Source: Thiotrichales bacterium
GTDB taxonomy: Bacteria > Pseudomonadota > Gammaproteobacteria > Thiomicrospirales > Thiomicrospiraceae
DNA length: 5,890 nucleotides
NCBI GenBank assembly: GCA_014763835.1
Contig: JACXUQ010000088.1
Location: 1-5,890 of the forward strand
Direction of reading: 5' to 3'
Translations under genes and position numbers: made by a program
Shown: positions 1-5,875 of the stretch, one piece after another
Layout of the letters: each line of letters begins with the position of its first letter
How positions within the stretch are numbered: the stretch's first letter is position 1
The notes under the pieces: generated by a model
Database searches by the model: none
Told to the model about the DNA's origin: nothing
What the model saw: the letters and a program-made list of their open reading frames with translations, nothing else

Positions 1-28
1 AAAAATCAGACGGTTTTTAACCATTTTT
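1..28. terminator. Weak AT-rich hairpin, possible terminator of the rhodanese gene
   Basis: AAAAAT (1-6) can pair with ATTTTT (23-28), and GGTT (12-15) with AACC (19-22) around a 3-base loop, leaving a 5-base bulge (7-11). Read on the minus strand, downstream of the rhodanese gene, the GGTT/AACC stem is followed by GTCTG and then ATTTTT, which is terminator-like but weak: the short stem has only two G-C pairs. The structure touches the window edge, so it may belong to something further left. It could equally be subterminal sequence of the repeat at 31-58. Confidence 0.25.
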
Positions 29-30
29 AT

Positions 31-58
31 TCGTGCAACCATCTCGTGCAAAGCTCTC
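31..58 (-). repeat. Repeat copy A: tandem TTGCACGA motif and one arm of a 16-base exact inverted repeat
   Basis: CTCGTGCAAAGCTCTC at 43-58 is the exact reverse complement of 844-859. Beyond a mismatch at 42/860 the match continues for three more bases (39-41 against 861-863), giving 19 of 20. On the minus strand the core reads GAGAGCTTTGCACGAG. A second TTGCACGA lies 13 bases further on (minus strand, 31-38; first at 44-51), so this copy has two directly repeated octamers. The layout of a terminal GAG..TTTGCAC arm plus a subterminal motif repeat resembles an insertion-sequence end, possibly IS5-like. That family resemblance is from memory and unproven. If so, the element body would lie to the left, outside the window. 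Confidence 0.6.
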
Positions 59-75
59 AAGCTGTAAATAAAACG

Positions 76-663
76 TTATTTATAAAAATAAGCTTTATTG
101 GCGTCGATGTTGTATGTCCAAGGCGCACCAGAGTTCTTCCAGCCGTTAACCAGACGGAAACCTTTTTTGTCTCCCTCTTTAGTTTTTGAACCTTCAAAAC
201 CGTCAGTCATAATGTAGACGTTTTTGTAGCCATATTGCCACATCATTTTAGCTGCAGGCTGTGCGCGAGTAGCGCCGGAACGGCACATAATAACGTAGGT
301 GCTGTTTTCATCAGCACCTAGATCGGCGGCTTTGGATTCCAATTCCGAAACGAAATTGTCGTTATTGACCGAACGATAGCGCGGTTTTTTCTCATCCATA
401 CCATCGTATTTGAAAATAACTGACGGGATCATAATTTGTGCGGCTTCAGTATAGCCCACAAACTGCCACTCTTCCGGCGTGCGCACGTCAACCAGAATGA
501 CTTTAGGGTCTTTTTTCATCAATTCAATGGTTTCTTTGGCGTCAATATAAAGCCCTTGAGGCGTCTGTTTCTTCGGATCTTTCGGAGCTTCGGCTGCAAA
601 CGCGTTCATAGCCGAAAATGATATGGTTGCGGCAACCAGGGAGGCAAGCAGTTGTTTTTTCAT
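76..663 (-). CDS. Periplasmic single-domain rhodanese-like sulfurtransferase
   Basis: A 195-residue protein. Residues 1-23 form a Sec signal peptide: KK at 2-3, a hydrophobic core, and a cleavage site near AFA/AEA at 21-26. The mature part is one rhodanese domain, with VDVRTPEEW at 58-66 (the conserved DVR strand and turn) and the active-site loop CRSGATR at 127-133. Cys127 is the only cysteine, as expected for a persulfide-carrying catalytic residue, and Arg133 closes the phosphate-cradle-like loop. The tail (NGWKNSGAPW, 173-182) matches the ending often seen in exported bacterial rhodaneses. The family moves sulfane sulfur to thiol or cyanide acceptors; the donor and partner here are unknown. 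The ATG at 661-663 has AAAAGG six bases upstream on the minus strand, which supports this start. It is divergent from the transporter gene and appears monocistronic inside the window. Domain call firm, physiological role inferred. Confidence 0.9.
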   Translation of the reverse strand: MKKQLLASLVAATISFSAMNAFAAEAPKDPKKQTPQGLYIDAKETIELMKKDPKVILVDVRTPEEWQFVGYTEAAQIMIPSVIFKYDGMDEKKPRYRSVNNDNFVSELESKAADLGADENSTYVIMCRSGATRAQPAAKMMWQYGYKNVYIMTDGFEGSKTKEGDKKGFRLVNGWKNSGAPWTYNIDANKAYFYK

Positions 664-868
664 AAAAAACCTTTTGATAAGTTTAGTTAATAATGCAGTA
701 CAAATTTATACTAATATATCAGCAAATCATAATATAAATTATAAATTAGAACATTAAGTTGCTTTATCAGCTTTATTTATAGCCAGTAGCGATCCGTTTT
801 TATGAATTTCCAGGGCGCGTAACATGATTGGTTTATGATGGTAGAGAGCTTTGCACGAGGTGGATGGT
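664..868. promoter_or_regulatory. AT-rich divergent intergenic region between rhodanese and transporter genes
   Basis: These 205 bases separate two divergently transcribed genes and must hold both promoters. Bases 700-780 are almost pure A+T with many overlapping -10-like hexamers on both strands, so I cannot choose one with confidence. TATGAT at 834-839 is a -10-like hexamer for the plus-strand gene, but no good -35 sits at the right distance. From 785 the base composition becomes mixed. The last part (844-863) is the inverted copy of the repeat at 39-58. No ORF with a plausible start is seen. Confidence 0.45.
844..863 (+). repeat. Repeat copy B: inverted partner of the left repeat, overlapping a ribosome binding site
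   Basis: GAGAGCTTTGCACGAG at 844-859 is the exact reverse complement of 43-58, followed by one mismatch and TGG, also shared. The two copies therefore bracket the rhodanese gene and both point outward from it. This copy has only one TTGCACGA octamer (851-858). It includes the GAGG (857-860) that serves as Shine-Dalgarno for the transporter ATG at 869. No obvious target-site duplication flanks either copy. Confidence 0.6.
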
Positions 869-2665
869 ATGAACACTTTTATCGTTAAACAGTTAGGTTC
901 TGCCCGCGGGCTGTATGTTATGGGTTTTGCCCTGTTGCTTGGGCTGTTTGCAGGGCAGGCTCAAGCTGACCCGGCCGGTGAAGCGCAACTCGATTGGTTT
1001 GTCATGCTGATGCAGCTGTTCGGCGGATTGGCGCTGTTTTTATACGGGCTGGAAAAGCTTATTAAAGGGCTCTTGGTCGTGGCCGGCGACCAGATGCGCA
1101 ATCTTTTGACCACCTTGACGACTAACCGCGTGACCGCCGCTTTAACCGGCGCCGGGGTCACGGCCGTTATTCAATCGTCCTCGGTGACCAGTGTGCTGGT
1201 GGTGGGGTTTGTCTCCGCCGGGTTGATGACGGCCGTGCAGGCCGCAGGTGTGATTATGGGCGCCAACTTGGGTACTACCGTCACGGCGCAGATTGTGGCG
1301 TTCAAAGTGACCTCCTTTGCGTTGGTCATGGTGGCACTGGGTTTTCTGATCCAGTTCACCGCGCAGTTACGCAAAAAAGTCGCCGTGGGCGAACTGATTA
1401 TGGGTCTGGGGCTGGTCTTCTACGGTATGAATTTGATGGGGGACGGTATGGCGCCGCTGCGCAGCTATGAACCCTTTCTACTGCTGATGCAGGAGATGCA
1501 ATACCCGTTGTACGCCATTCTTGCCGGTCTGCTTTTCACGGCGTTGATTCAATCCTCTTCGGCGACGATTGCGATTGTGATTGTCATGGCGGGTAATGGG
1601 TTTTTAACGTTGCCGGCGGGGATTGCGCTCGCCATGGGGGCGCATATCGGCACTACCGTGACCGCTTTGCTGGCGACAATCGGCAAGTCGCGCGAGGCCT
1701 TGCGCACTGCGCTGATACACGTTTTTTTCAATGTGATGGCGGTATTGCTGTGGTTGCCGTTTATACCTGAATTAGCGCAGTTGGCCGTCTGGATTTCTGC
1801 GCACGATGCGCTGCAAAACAGCTCTATGCTTGATCTGGCGGCCAATACGCCGCGGGAAATCGCCAACGCCAACACTTTTATGACGCTGATCGCTTTATTG
1901 GTTTTTTTGCCGTTTATCCCGCTGTTTTTATGGTTGGTTAACCGTCTGGTGCCGGTTTTGCCGGAAGAAAAAGGAGTCGGCGAATTCAAGGCCGAATTTT
2001 TGGATAAGACGCTGATTATGACGCCGTCCTTGGCCATGCACGCCGTCAATTTGGAGTTGGAACATTTCCAAAAACAATTGGGACTGTTTTATAAACGGGT
2101 TGTATCGATGATCGCCTCTCCCAATCTCGATAAATTGACGCGCGAAGATCTGGTGATTAGACGTTTGCGGGTCTATCAGGGGCAAATTGTCAGTTATATG
2201 GGACAGCTGGGGCAGGGGGCGCTAACCGCTGACGAACAGAAAGAGTACATGAAACTGATGAATGTCGTGAACAATCTCGAATCGGTGGTGGAGGTGGTGC
2301 AATCGCATCTGTTATTGGTATTGCATGAGATGATTGAAGAGGGGATTAAACCTTCAGAAACCATGTTGAACCTGGTGGGCCAGTTAACCAGTGAAGTGGG
2401 CAAGGCGTTGGACAATGCCTTGCAAAGCATTCATCAACACAACTCCGAAACCGCAATGGCGGTCATTGCCATCAAACCCACCATTGACCATCTGATTCAG
2501 GAAGCCCTGGCGCATCAGGTAAAACGTTTTCAACCCAACGAGGAACGCTTGAAGGTGTTTCGTTATGAAATGCAGTTGGTGGACGGTTTTAAACAGTTGC
2601 ACACCCTCTCCAAACGCATCGCCCGTTTGCAGTTGGCGGAAGATCAGGCTCCGGTCACCAAATAA
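869..2665 (+). CDS. Na/Pi-cotransporter family protein with C-terminal PhoU-like domain
   Basis: I start this at ATG 869 (598 residues), because GAGG at 857-860 sits eight bases upstream; an upstream in-frame TTG at 851 has no comparable site. Residues 1-33 look like a cleavable signal sequence (GQAQA before DPAGE), which is common in this bacterial subfamily. The membrane part (about 40-360) shows the two inverted Na/Pi repeats: QSSS at 102-105 with GANLGTT at 131-137, then QSSS at 228-231 with GAHIGTT at 257-263. These motifs line the Na+/phosphate path in the SLC34/NptA superfamily. The final ~220 residues are soluble and helical, and resemble a PhoU-like regulatory domain. The likely role is sodium-coupled phosphate movement across the inner membrane. 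Direction and exact substrate cannot be read from sequence, and YjbB-like members have been linked to phosphate export. The gene stands alone, with no pst or pho genes visible nearby. Confidence 0.92.
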   Translation: MNTFIVKQLGSARGLYVMGFALLLGLFAGQAQADPAGEAQLDWFVMLMQLFGGLALFLYGLEKLIKGLLVVAGDQMRNLLTTLTTNRVTAALTGAGVTAVIQSSSVTSVLVVGFVSAGLMTAVQAAGVIMGANLGTTVTAQIVAFKVTSFALVMVALGFLIQFTAQLRKKVAVGELIMGLGLVFYGMNLMGDGMAPLRSYEPFLLLMQEMQYPLYAILAGLLFTALIQSSSATIAIVIVMAGNGFLTLPAGIALAMGAHIGTTVTALLATIGKSREALRTALIHVFFNVMAVLLWLPFIPELAQLAVWISAHDALQNSSMLDLAANTPREIANANTFMTLIALLVFLPFIPLFLWLVNRLVPVLPEEKGVGEFKAEFLDKTLIMTPSLAMHAVNLELEHFQKQLGLFYKRVVSMIASPNLDKLTREDLVIRRLRVYQGQIVSYMGQLGQGALTADEQKEYMKLMNVVNNLESVVEVVQSHLLLVLHEMIEEGIKPSETMLNLVGQLTSEVGKALDNALQSIHQHNSETAMAVIAIKPTIDHLIQEALAHQVKRFQPNEERLKVFRYEMQLVDGFKQLHTLSKRIARLQLAEDQAPVTK

Positions 2666-2842
2666 TTTTTGGGAAAGCCGCGAAAAAACGGCGCGTTTAA
2701 AGTGGCCTTAAAGGGTTTAACGGCAGTGCGGTAATGCACCGTTTAGGGTTTGATCGTTAAAACTGTGTAAAGAGGCTTTATTTAAGGATTTTGTTAATCC
2801 CATATTGTTAATAATGGAATTTACGTTTAAAAAGGATTAAAA
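2666..2842. promoter_or_regulatory. Intergenic region: short hairpins, then AT-rich leader of the lipoprotein gene
   Basis: The first half follows the transporter stop and holds several short imperfect hairpins: GCCG/CGGC at 2677-2680 and 2689-2692, and AACGG/CCGTT at 2719-2723 and 2739-2743 with an inner TGC/GCA stem. None is followed by a clear T-run, so termination here is uncertain. The second half (about 2760-2840) is AT-rich and probably carries the lipoprotein promoter. The octamer TTGTTAAT occurs twice in it, at 2791-2798 and 2805-2812, a 14-base period. I could not fix a -35/-10 pair with acceptable spacing. No small ORF stands out. Confidence 0.4.
2719..2743 (+). terminator. Imperfect hairpin, possible weak terminator after the transporter gene
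   Basis: AACGG (2719-2723) pairs with CCGTT (2739-2743). Inside it TGC (2727-2729) pairs with GCA (2736-2738), leaving a 3-base bulge on the left arm and a 6-base loop. The 3' flank TAGGGTTTG is only slightly T-rich. It lies 54 bases past the transporter stop, a plausible place for transcript-end processing, but it is not a canonical intrinsic terminator. Confidence 0.25.
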
Positions 2843-3097
2843 ATGCAAAACCACAAAAAGCGGTTTTTTAGCCATTTCGTTTTAGGGGGTGGCCTGTTGG
2901 GTTTTTCGGCGCTGTTTTTGGCGGCGTGTTCTTCACACCATTTTGCCAATAAAAAAGGGCAGAGTGAGCAGCTGTTTATTCAGGACCAGGCCTATTGCCG
3001 CGCCATGGCAACCGGCCAGGGCGAAGGACAGATGCAAGAACAGCGACTCATCCCCTACGACGAATGTATGCGCAATTTAGGGTATCAACTCAAATAA
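2843..3097 (+). CDS. Small outer-membrane-type lipoprotein of unknown function
   Basis: An 84-residue protein that I cannot assign to a named family. It has a basic N-terminus (HKKR at 4-7), a hydrophobic stretch to residue 28 and the lipobox LAAC at 26-29, so Cys29 should be lipidated by the Lgt/LspA/Lnt pathway. Ser at the +2 position rather than Asp suggests Lol-dependent sorting to the outer membrane. The mature part is only 56 residues, polar and Gln-rich, with two further cysteines: Cys52 (in QAYCRAMA) and Cys75 (in YDECMRNLGY). They could form a disulfide in the periplasm. The Y..CM...GY ending recurs in small proteobacterial lipoproteins. The start is well supported: AAAGGA at 2831-2836, six bases before the ATG. 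It converges on yjbQ with 8 bases between stops. Export class is clear, function unknown. Confidence 0.82.
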   Translation: MQNHKKRFFSHFVLGGGLLGFSALFLAACSSHHFANKKGQSEQLFIQDQAYCRAMATGQGEGQMQEQRLIPYDECMRNLGYQLK

Positions 3098-3098
3098 C

Positions 3099-3114
3099 GG
3101 CGATTTTAATCGCC
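3099..3114. terminator. Shared hairpin between convergent lipoprotein and yjbQ genes
   Basis: GGCGAT (3099-3104) pairs perfectly with ATCGCC (3109-3114) around a TTTA loop. The hairpin starts one base after the lipoprotein stop and covers the yjbQ stop and its last two codons. Read in the yjbQ direction it is followed by GTTATTTG, which is moderately T-rich; in the plus direction no T-run follows. It may act as a compact terminator for yjbQ and limit read-through between the two converging transcripts. Function is inferred. Confidence 0.45.
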
Positions 3115-3525
3115 CTGCACGGTGATAACCAGATTGCGGTTGAAGCGCCCGGTGCGGTGTTCGTACAAAAACAACCCCTGCCAGGTACCCAGATTCAAAC
3201 GGCCACGCGTCACCGGCAAGGTATGGCTCATATCGGTAATCAGGCAGCGGATGTGGGCCGACATATCATCATCCCCTTCATAATTATGGCGATAGTTGGC
3301 GTCGCCATCCGTGACCGTCTTTGACATCCAGTATTCAATATCCTGACGCACCGTCGGATCGGCGTTTTCGGTAATGATCAACGAAGCCGAGGTGTGTTGT
3401 ATAAACACATGGCACAGCCCGGTTTGAATACCGGATTCGCTGACGATGTTCTGAATCGCCTCGGTGATATTGAAGGTGCCGCGTTGCGAAGCGTTGAGGG
3501 TGATCTCTTTCTGAAAAGTTGGCAT
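3106..3525 (-). CDS. yjbQ: YjbQ family protein (UPF0047)
   Basis: At 139 residues it is the full usual length of this single-domain family. Family signatures are all present: FIQHTSASL at 41-49, ENADPTVRQD at 53-62, YRHNYEGDDDMSAH at 78-91, LPVTRGRLNLGTWQG at 103-117 and the closing YEHR at 121-124. The conserved His, Asp and Glu in these blocks are the presumed metal- or substrate-contacting residues. Family members are often labelled secondary thiamine-phosphate synthase because E. coli YjbQ shows weak activity of that kind; the true cellular role is unsettled. No signal peptide, so cytosolic. The ribosome site is poor (a GGGA about 11 bases before the ATG), but the N-terminal alignment fits this start. 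It is divergent from prlC with a 116-base gap and convergent with the lipoprotein gene. Family certain, function uncertain. Confidence 0.93.
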   Translation of the reverse strand: MPTFQKEITLNASQRGTFNITEAIQNIVSESGIQTGLCHVFIQHTSASLIITENADPTVRQDIEYWMSKTVTDGDANYRHNYEGDDDMSAHIRCLITDMSHTLPVTRGRLNLGTWQGLFLYEHRTGRFNRNLVITVQGD

Positions 3526-3584
3526 CTTGTTAAGTTCCCGCTAAAAGTTCTGTTAAGTTTACCAAACCCGGCCGCAAGCCGCCG

Positions 3585-3608
3585 CCTGTAAACAGGATGC
3601 GTTATAAT
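3585..3608 (+). promoter_or_regulatory. Putative prlC promoter: consensus -10 box with upstream inverted repeat
   Basis: TATAAT at 3603-3608 is a perfect sigma-70-type -10 hexamer and would place the transcript start near 3615, about 27 bases before the prlC ATG at 3642. At the normal distance upstream the sequence is GC-rich (around 3580) with no recognisable -35, so an activator or weak basal use is possible. Just upstream of the -10 lies CCTGT-AA-ACAGG (3585-3596), a 5-base inverted repeat that could be an operator half-site pair. Its 2-base spacer does not fit a LexA box. Confidence 0.45.
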
Positions 3609-3641
3609 GTGCCCAATTCTAACCGATTAAAAAGATGCGTT

Positions 3642-5696
3642 ATGACACAAATTACTTCGCAAAATCCTCTATTGGATATAACCGCTTTACCCCGTTTTGA
3701 ATTGTTTCACGTGGAACATATTGAACCTGCGATTGAACAGTTGTTGGCGGATAACCGTGCCGAAATCGAGCGTTTGGTATCAATGGCGGAAACGCCAACC
3801 TGGGAAAACTTCATCGAACCGTTGGAAATCATCGATAACCGCATGGAGCGAGTCTGGGGGCCGATCGGCCATCTGGATTCGGTGAAAAACAGCGATGAGT
3901 GGCACGCGGCCTATACCAATTGCTTGCAAAAAATCACCGCTTATCACACCGAAGTCGGGCAGAACAAAGGGCTGTTCGAGAAGTTCAATGCGATTGCCAA
4001 TAGTTCGGCCTTTGCCGATTTTTCGCTGGCGCAGAAAAAGGTCATTGAAAATGCGCTGCGCAATTTCAGACTATCCGGCATTGATTTGCCTGCCGAACAG
4101 CAAAAGCAATATCAGCAGATTAAACAGCAGTTGTCGCAGCTGACCAGTCAGTTTGGCAATAATGTGTTGAAATCGACACAGTCGTGGAACAAACCCGTCA
4201 CCGATGCAACTGAATTGGCAGGGTTGCCGGAGAGCGCGTTGGGTCTGTTGCAGCAATTGGCTCAGCAAAAAGGGCTGGACGGGTATTTAGTCACATTGGA
4301 TTTCCCATCTTATCTGGCGGTGATGACCCATGCGAACAACCGCGAATTGCGCGCCGAAGTCTACCGTGCATTTGGCACGCGCGCATCCGATCAGGCCAAG
4401 GATATCGCGTTTGATAATTCTCAGATTATCGAGCAGATTCGTCTGCTGCGCCACCAGTTGGCTAATCTGTTGGGCTTTAAGCAGTATGCCGACTATTCGC
4501 TGGCCACCAAAATGGCCGAAAGCACCGAGCAGGTATTGGGCTTTTTGCGCGATCTGGGCAAAAAATCCAAACCGCAAGCAGAGCGTGAACTGGCTAACCT
4601 GAAAGCCTTTGCCAAAGCCGAGTTGGGCATTGATGATCTGCAGCCGTGGGATGTGACCTACGCGTCCGAAAAGCTCAAAAATGCCAGTCTGTCGCTGTCG
4701 CAAGAGGCGTTGCGCCCGTATTTTCCGGTGGAAGGCGTTTTAGCCGGCCTGTTCAATATCACGCAGACGTTGTTCGGCGTGACCCTGCAAGAGAAGCAGG
4801 GCGTGTCCGTTTGGCACAAAGATGTGCGCTTTTTTGAGTTGGTGGATGAAGCCGGTGCGGTGGTCGGCCAGTTCTATCTGGATTTGTATGCGCGCGAGAA
4901 CAAACGCGGCGGCGCCTGGATGGATTCTGCAGTGAGCCGTTGGAAGCACAGCGGCGGTGAATTGCAGAAACCGGTGGCTTATCTGGTGTGCAACTTCACC
5001 CCACCGGTGGGCGATAAGCCGGCTTGTCTGACGCATGATGAAGTTACGACCTTATTCCATGAATTCGGCCACGGCATTCACCACCTGTTGACGCAGATGG
5101 AGCATCTGGATATTTCCGGTATCAGTGGGGTGCCGTGGGATGCGGTTGAACTGCCGTCGCAGTTTATGGAAAACTTCTGCTGGGAGCGCGAGGGATTGGA
5201 TTTGATGTCGGCGCATATTGAAAGCGGCGAACCTTTGCCTGACGATTTGTTTGCCTCTTTGAAAGCCAGTCGCGGTTTTCAGTCGGCAATGATGATGGTG
5301 CGCCAGCTGGAGTTTGCGTTGATGGATTTTGAGCTGCATAGTTTCTATGATCCCGAGCAGGCGGAGGATATTCTGCAGCTGGCCAAACGTATCCGCGACG
5401 AAGTCGCTGTGGTGCAGCCGCCGGAATACAGCCGTATGCTGCACAGTTTCAGCCATATTTTCGCCGGCGGTTATGCGGCGGGTTATTTCAGCTACAAATG
5501 GGCGGAGGTGTTGTCGGCCGATGCATTCAGTCTGTTTGAAGAAACGGGTATTCTCAATCCGGAAACTGGCGCCAAATTCAAAAACACCATTCTGGCGGCG
5601 GGCGGTTCGGTCGATCCGATGGTGCTCTTTAAAGCCTTTAGAGGACGCGAACCGCAGATTGATGCGCTGTTACGCCATAGCGGGATTGCGGCGTAG
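3642..5696 (+). CDS. prlC: Oligopeptidase A, M3-family zinc metallopeptidase
   Basis: With the start at ATG 3642 the protein is 684 residues, close to the roughly 680 of E. coli OpdA/PrlC. An in-frame ATG at 3597 would add 15 residues, but a consensus -10 box lies inside that extension and the E. coli-like N-terminus (QNPLLDITALPRFELF) begins just after 3642. The zinc site is intact: HEFGH at 473-477 (two His ligands, catalytic Glu474) and the third ligand Glu503 in VELPSQ. The substrate-binding loop H605-IFAGGYAAGYFSYKW-620 carries the conserved glycines and tyrosines of the family. The N-terminal half is helical, forming the other wall of the channel. OpdA cleaves short peptides, including products of protein turnover and cleaved signal peptides, in the cytosol; no export signal is present. 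It appears monocistronic, with its own upstream promoter-like element and a strong terminator. Its ribosome site is weak (AAAAAGA). No frameshift or missing key residue. Confidence 0.95.
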   Translation: MTQITSQNPLLDITALPRFELFHVEHIEPAIEQLLADNRAEIERLVSMAETPTWENFIEPLEIIDNRMERVWGPIGHLDSVKNSDEWHAAYTNCLQKITAYHTEVGQNKGLFEKFNAIANSSAFADFSLAQKKVIENALRNFRLSGIDLPAEQQKQYQQIKQQLSQLTSQFGNNVLKSTQSWNKPVTDATELAGLPESALGLLQQLAQQKGLDGYLVTLDFPSYLAVMTHANNRELRAEVYRAFGTRASDQAKDIAFDNSQIIEQIRLLRHQLANLLGFKQYADYSLATKMAESTEQVLGFLRDLGKKSKPQAERELANLKAFAKAELGIDDLQPWDVTYASEKLKNASLSLSQEALRPYFPVEGVLAGLFNITQTLFGVTLQEKQGVSVWHKDVRFFELVDEAGAVVGQFYLDLYARENKRGGAWMDSAVSRWKHSGGELQKPVAYLVCNFTPPVGDKPACLTHDEVTTLFHEFGHGIHHLLTQMEHLDISGISGVPWDAVELPSQFMENFCWEREGLDLMSAHIESGEPLPDDLFASLKASRGFQSAMMMVRQLEFALMDFELHSFYDPEQAEDILQLAKRIRDEVAVVQPPEYSRMLHSFSHIFAGGYAAGYFSYKWAEVLSADAFSLFEETGILNPETGAKFKNTILAAGGSVDPMVLFKAFRGREPQIDALLRHSGIAA

Positions 5697-5717
5697 TTCC
5701 GCGATTTGTCATCGTTG

Positions 5718-5766
5718 AAAACTGAACAGGCCGGGTGTGTTGTCATACCCGGCCTGTTCAGTTTTT
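5718..5766. terminator. Very strong bidirectional intrinsic terminator after prlC
   Basis: Bases 5718-5739 pair with 5744-5765 as a 22-base-pair stem, with one G-T pair (5737/5746) and no bulge, closing on a TTGT loop. The central part is GC-rich (ACAGGCCGGGT against ACCCGGCCTGT). The 3' end is a five-T run (5762-5766), and on the opposite strand the arm ends in four Ts, so it can work in both directions. It begins 22 bases after the prlC stop. This is clearly the transcription end of prlC. Confidence 0.93.
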
Positions 5767-5827
5767 AAAGGGCTGAAAATAAAGGGTTCCATATTTTGTG
5801 ATTGACTCACATACCGATGATTTAAAC

Positions 5828-5852
5828 CACGAAGCAAACGAAGAGCACGAAG
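5828..5852 (+). repeat. Three-unit ACGAAG repeat with 9-base period
   Basis: ACGAAG occurs at 5829-5834, 5838-5843 and 5847-5852, exactly nine bases apart. Two units are preceded by C (CACGAAG) and the middle one by A. The linkers differ (CAA, AGC), so the core hexamer rather than the whole unit is conserved. Similar CACGAAG tracts are scattered in many bacterial genomes, often near the 5' end of small GxxExxY-type genes; this association is from memory. Here the reading frame through the tract (NHEANEEHE) stops soon after, so if it was once such a gene start it is now decayed or detached. Confidence 0.7.
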
Positions 5853-5875
5853 TTATTATTGCGTTGAGGTACATC

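Noticed and set aside
6..13. TCAGACGG resembling a neisserial DNA uptake sequence core
   Set aside because: Only 8 bases match, I noticed no other copy in the window, and the genes do not suggest Neisseriaceae.
65..82. TAAATAA/TTATTTA hairpin over the rhodanese stop as a terminator
   Set aside because: All seven pairs are A-T and no T-run follows on the minus strand, so it is too weak to call.
851..868. In-frame TTG at 851 as the transporter start, giving 604 residues
   Set aside because: It would bury the GAGG ribosome site inside the coding region. ATG 869 has that site at good spacing, followed by a normal signal-peptide N-terminus.
1549..2049. 166-codon open frame on the minus strand inside the transporter gene
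   Set aside because: It lies wholly antisense to a clear family member, contains the mirror of its conserved motifs, and its product resembles no family I recognise.
3585..3596. LexA/SOS box at CCTGTAAACAGG
   Set aside because: The spacing between CTGT and ACAG is 2 bases, whereas the E. coli-type LexA box needs 8.
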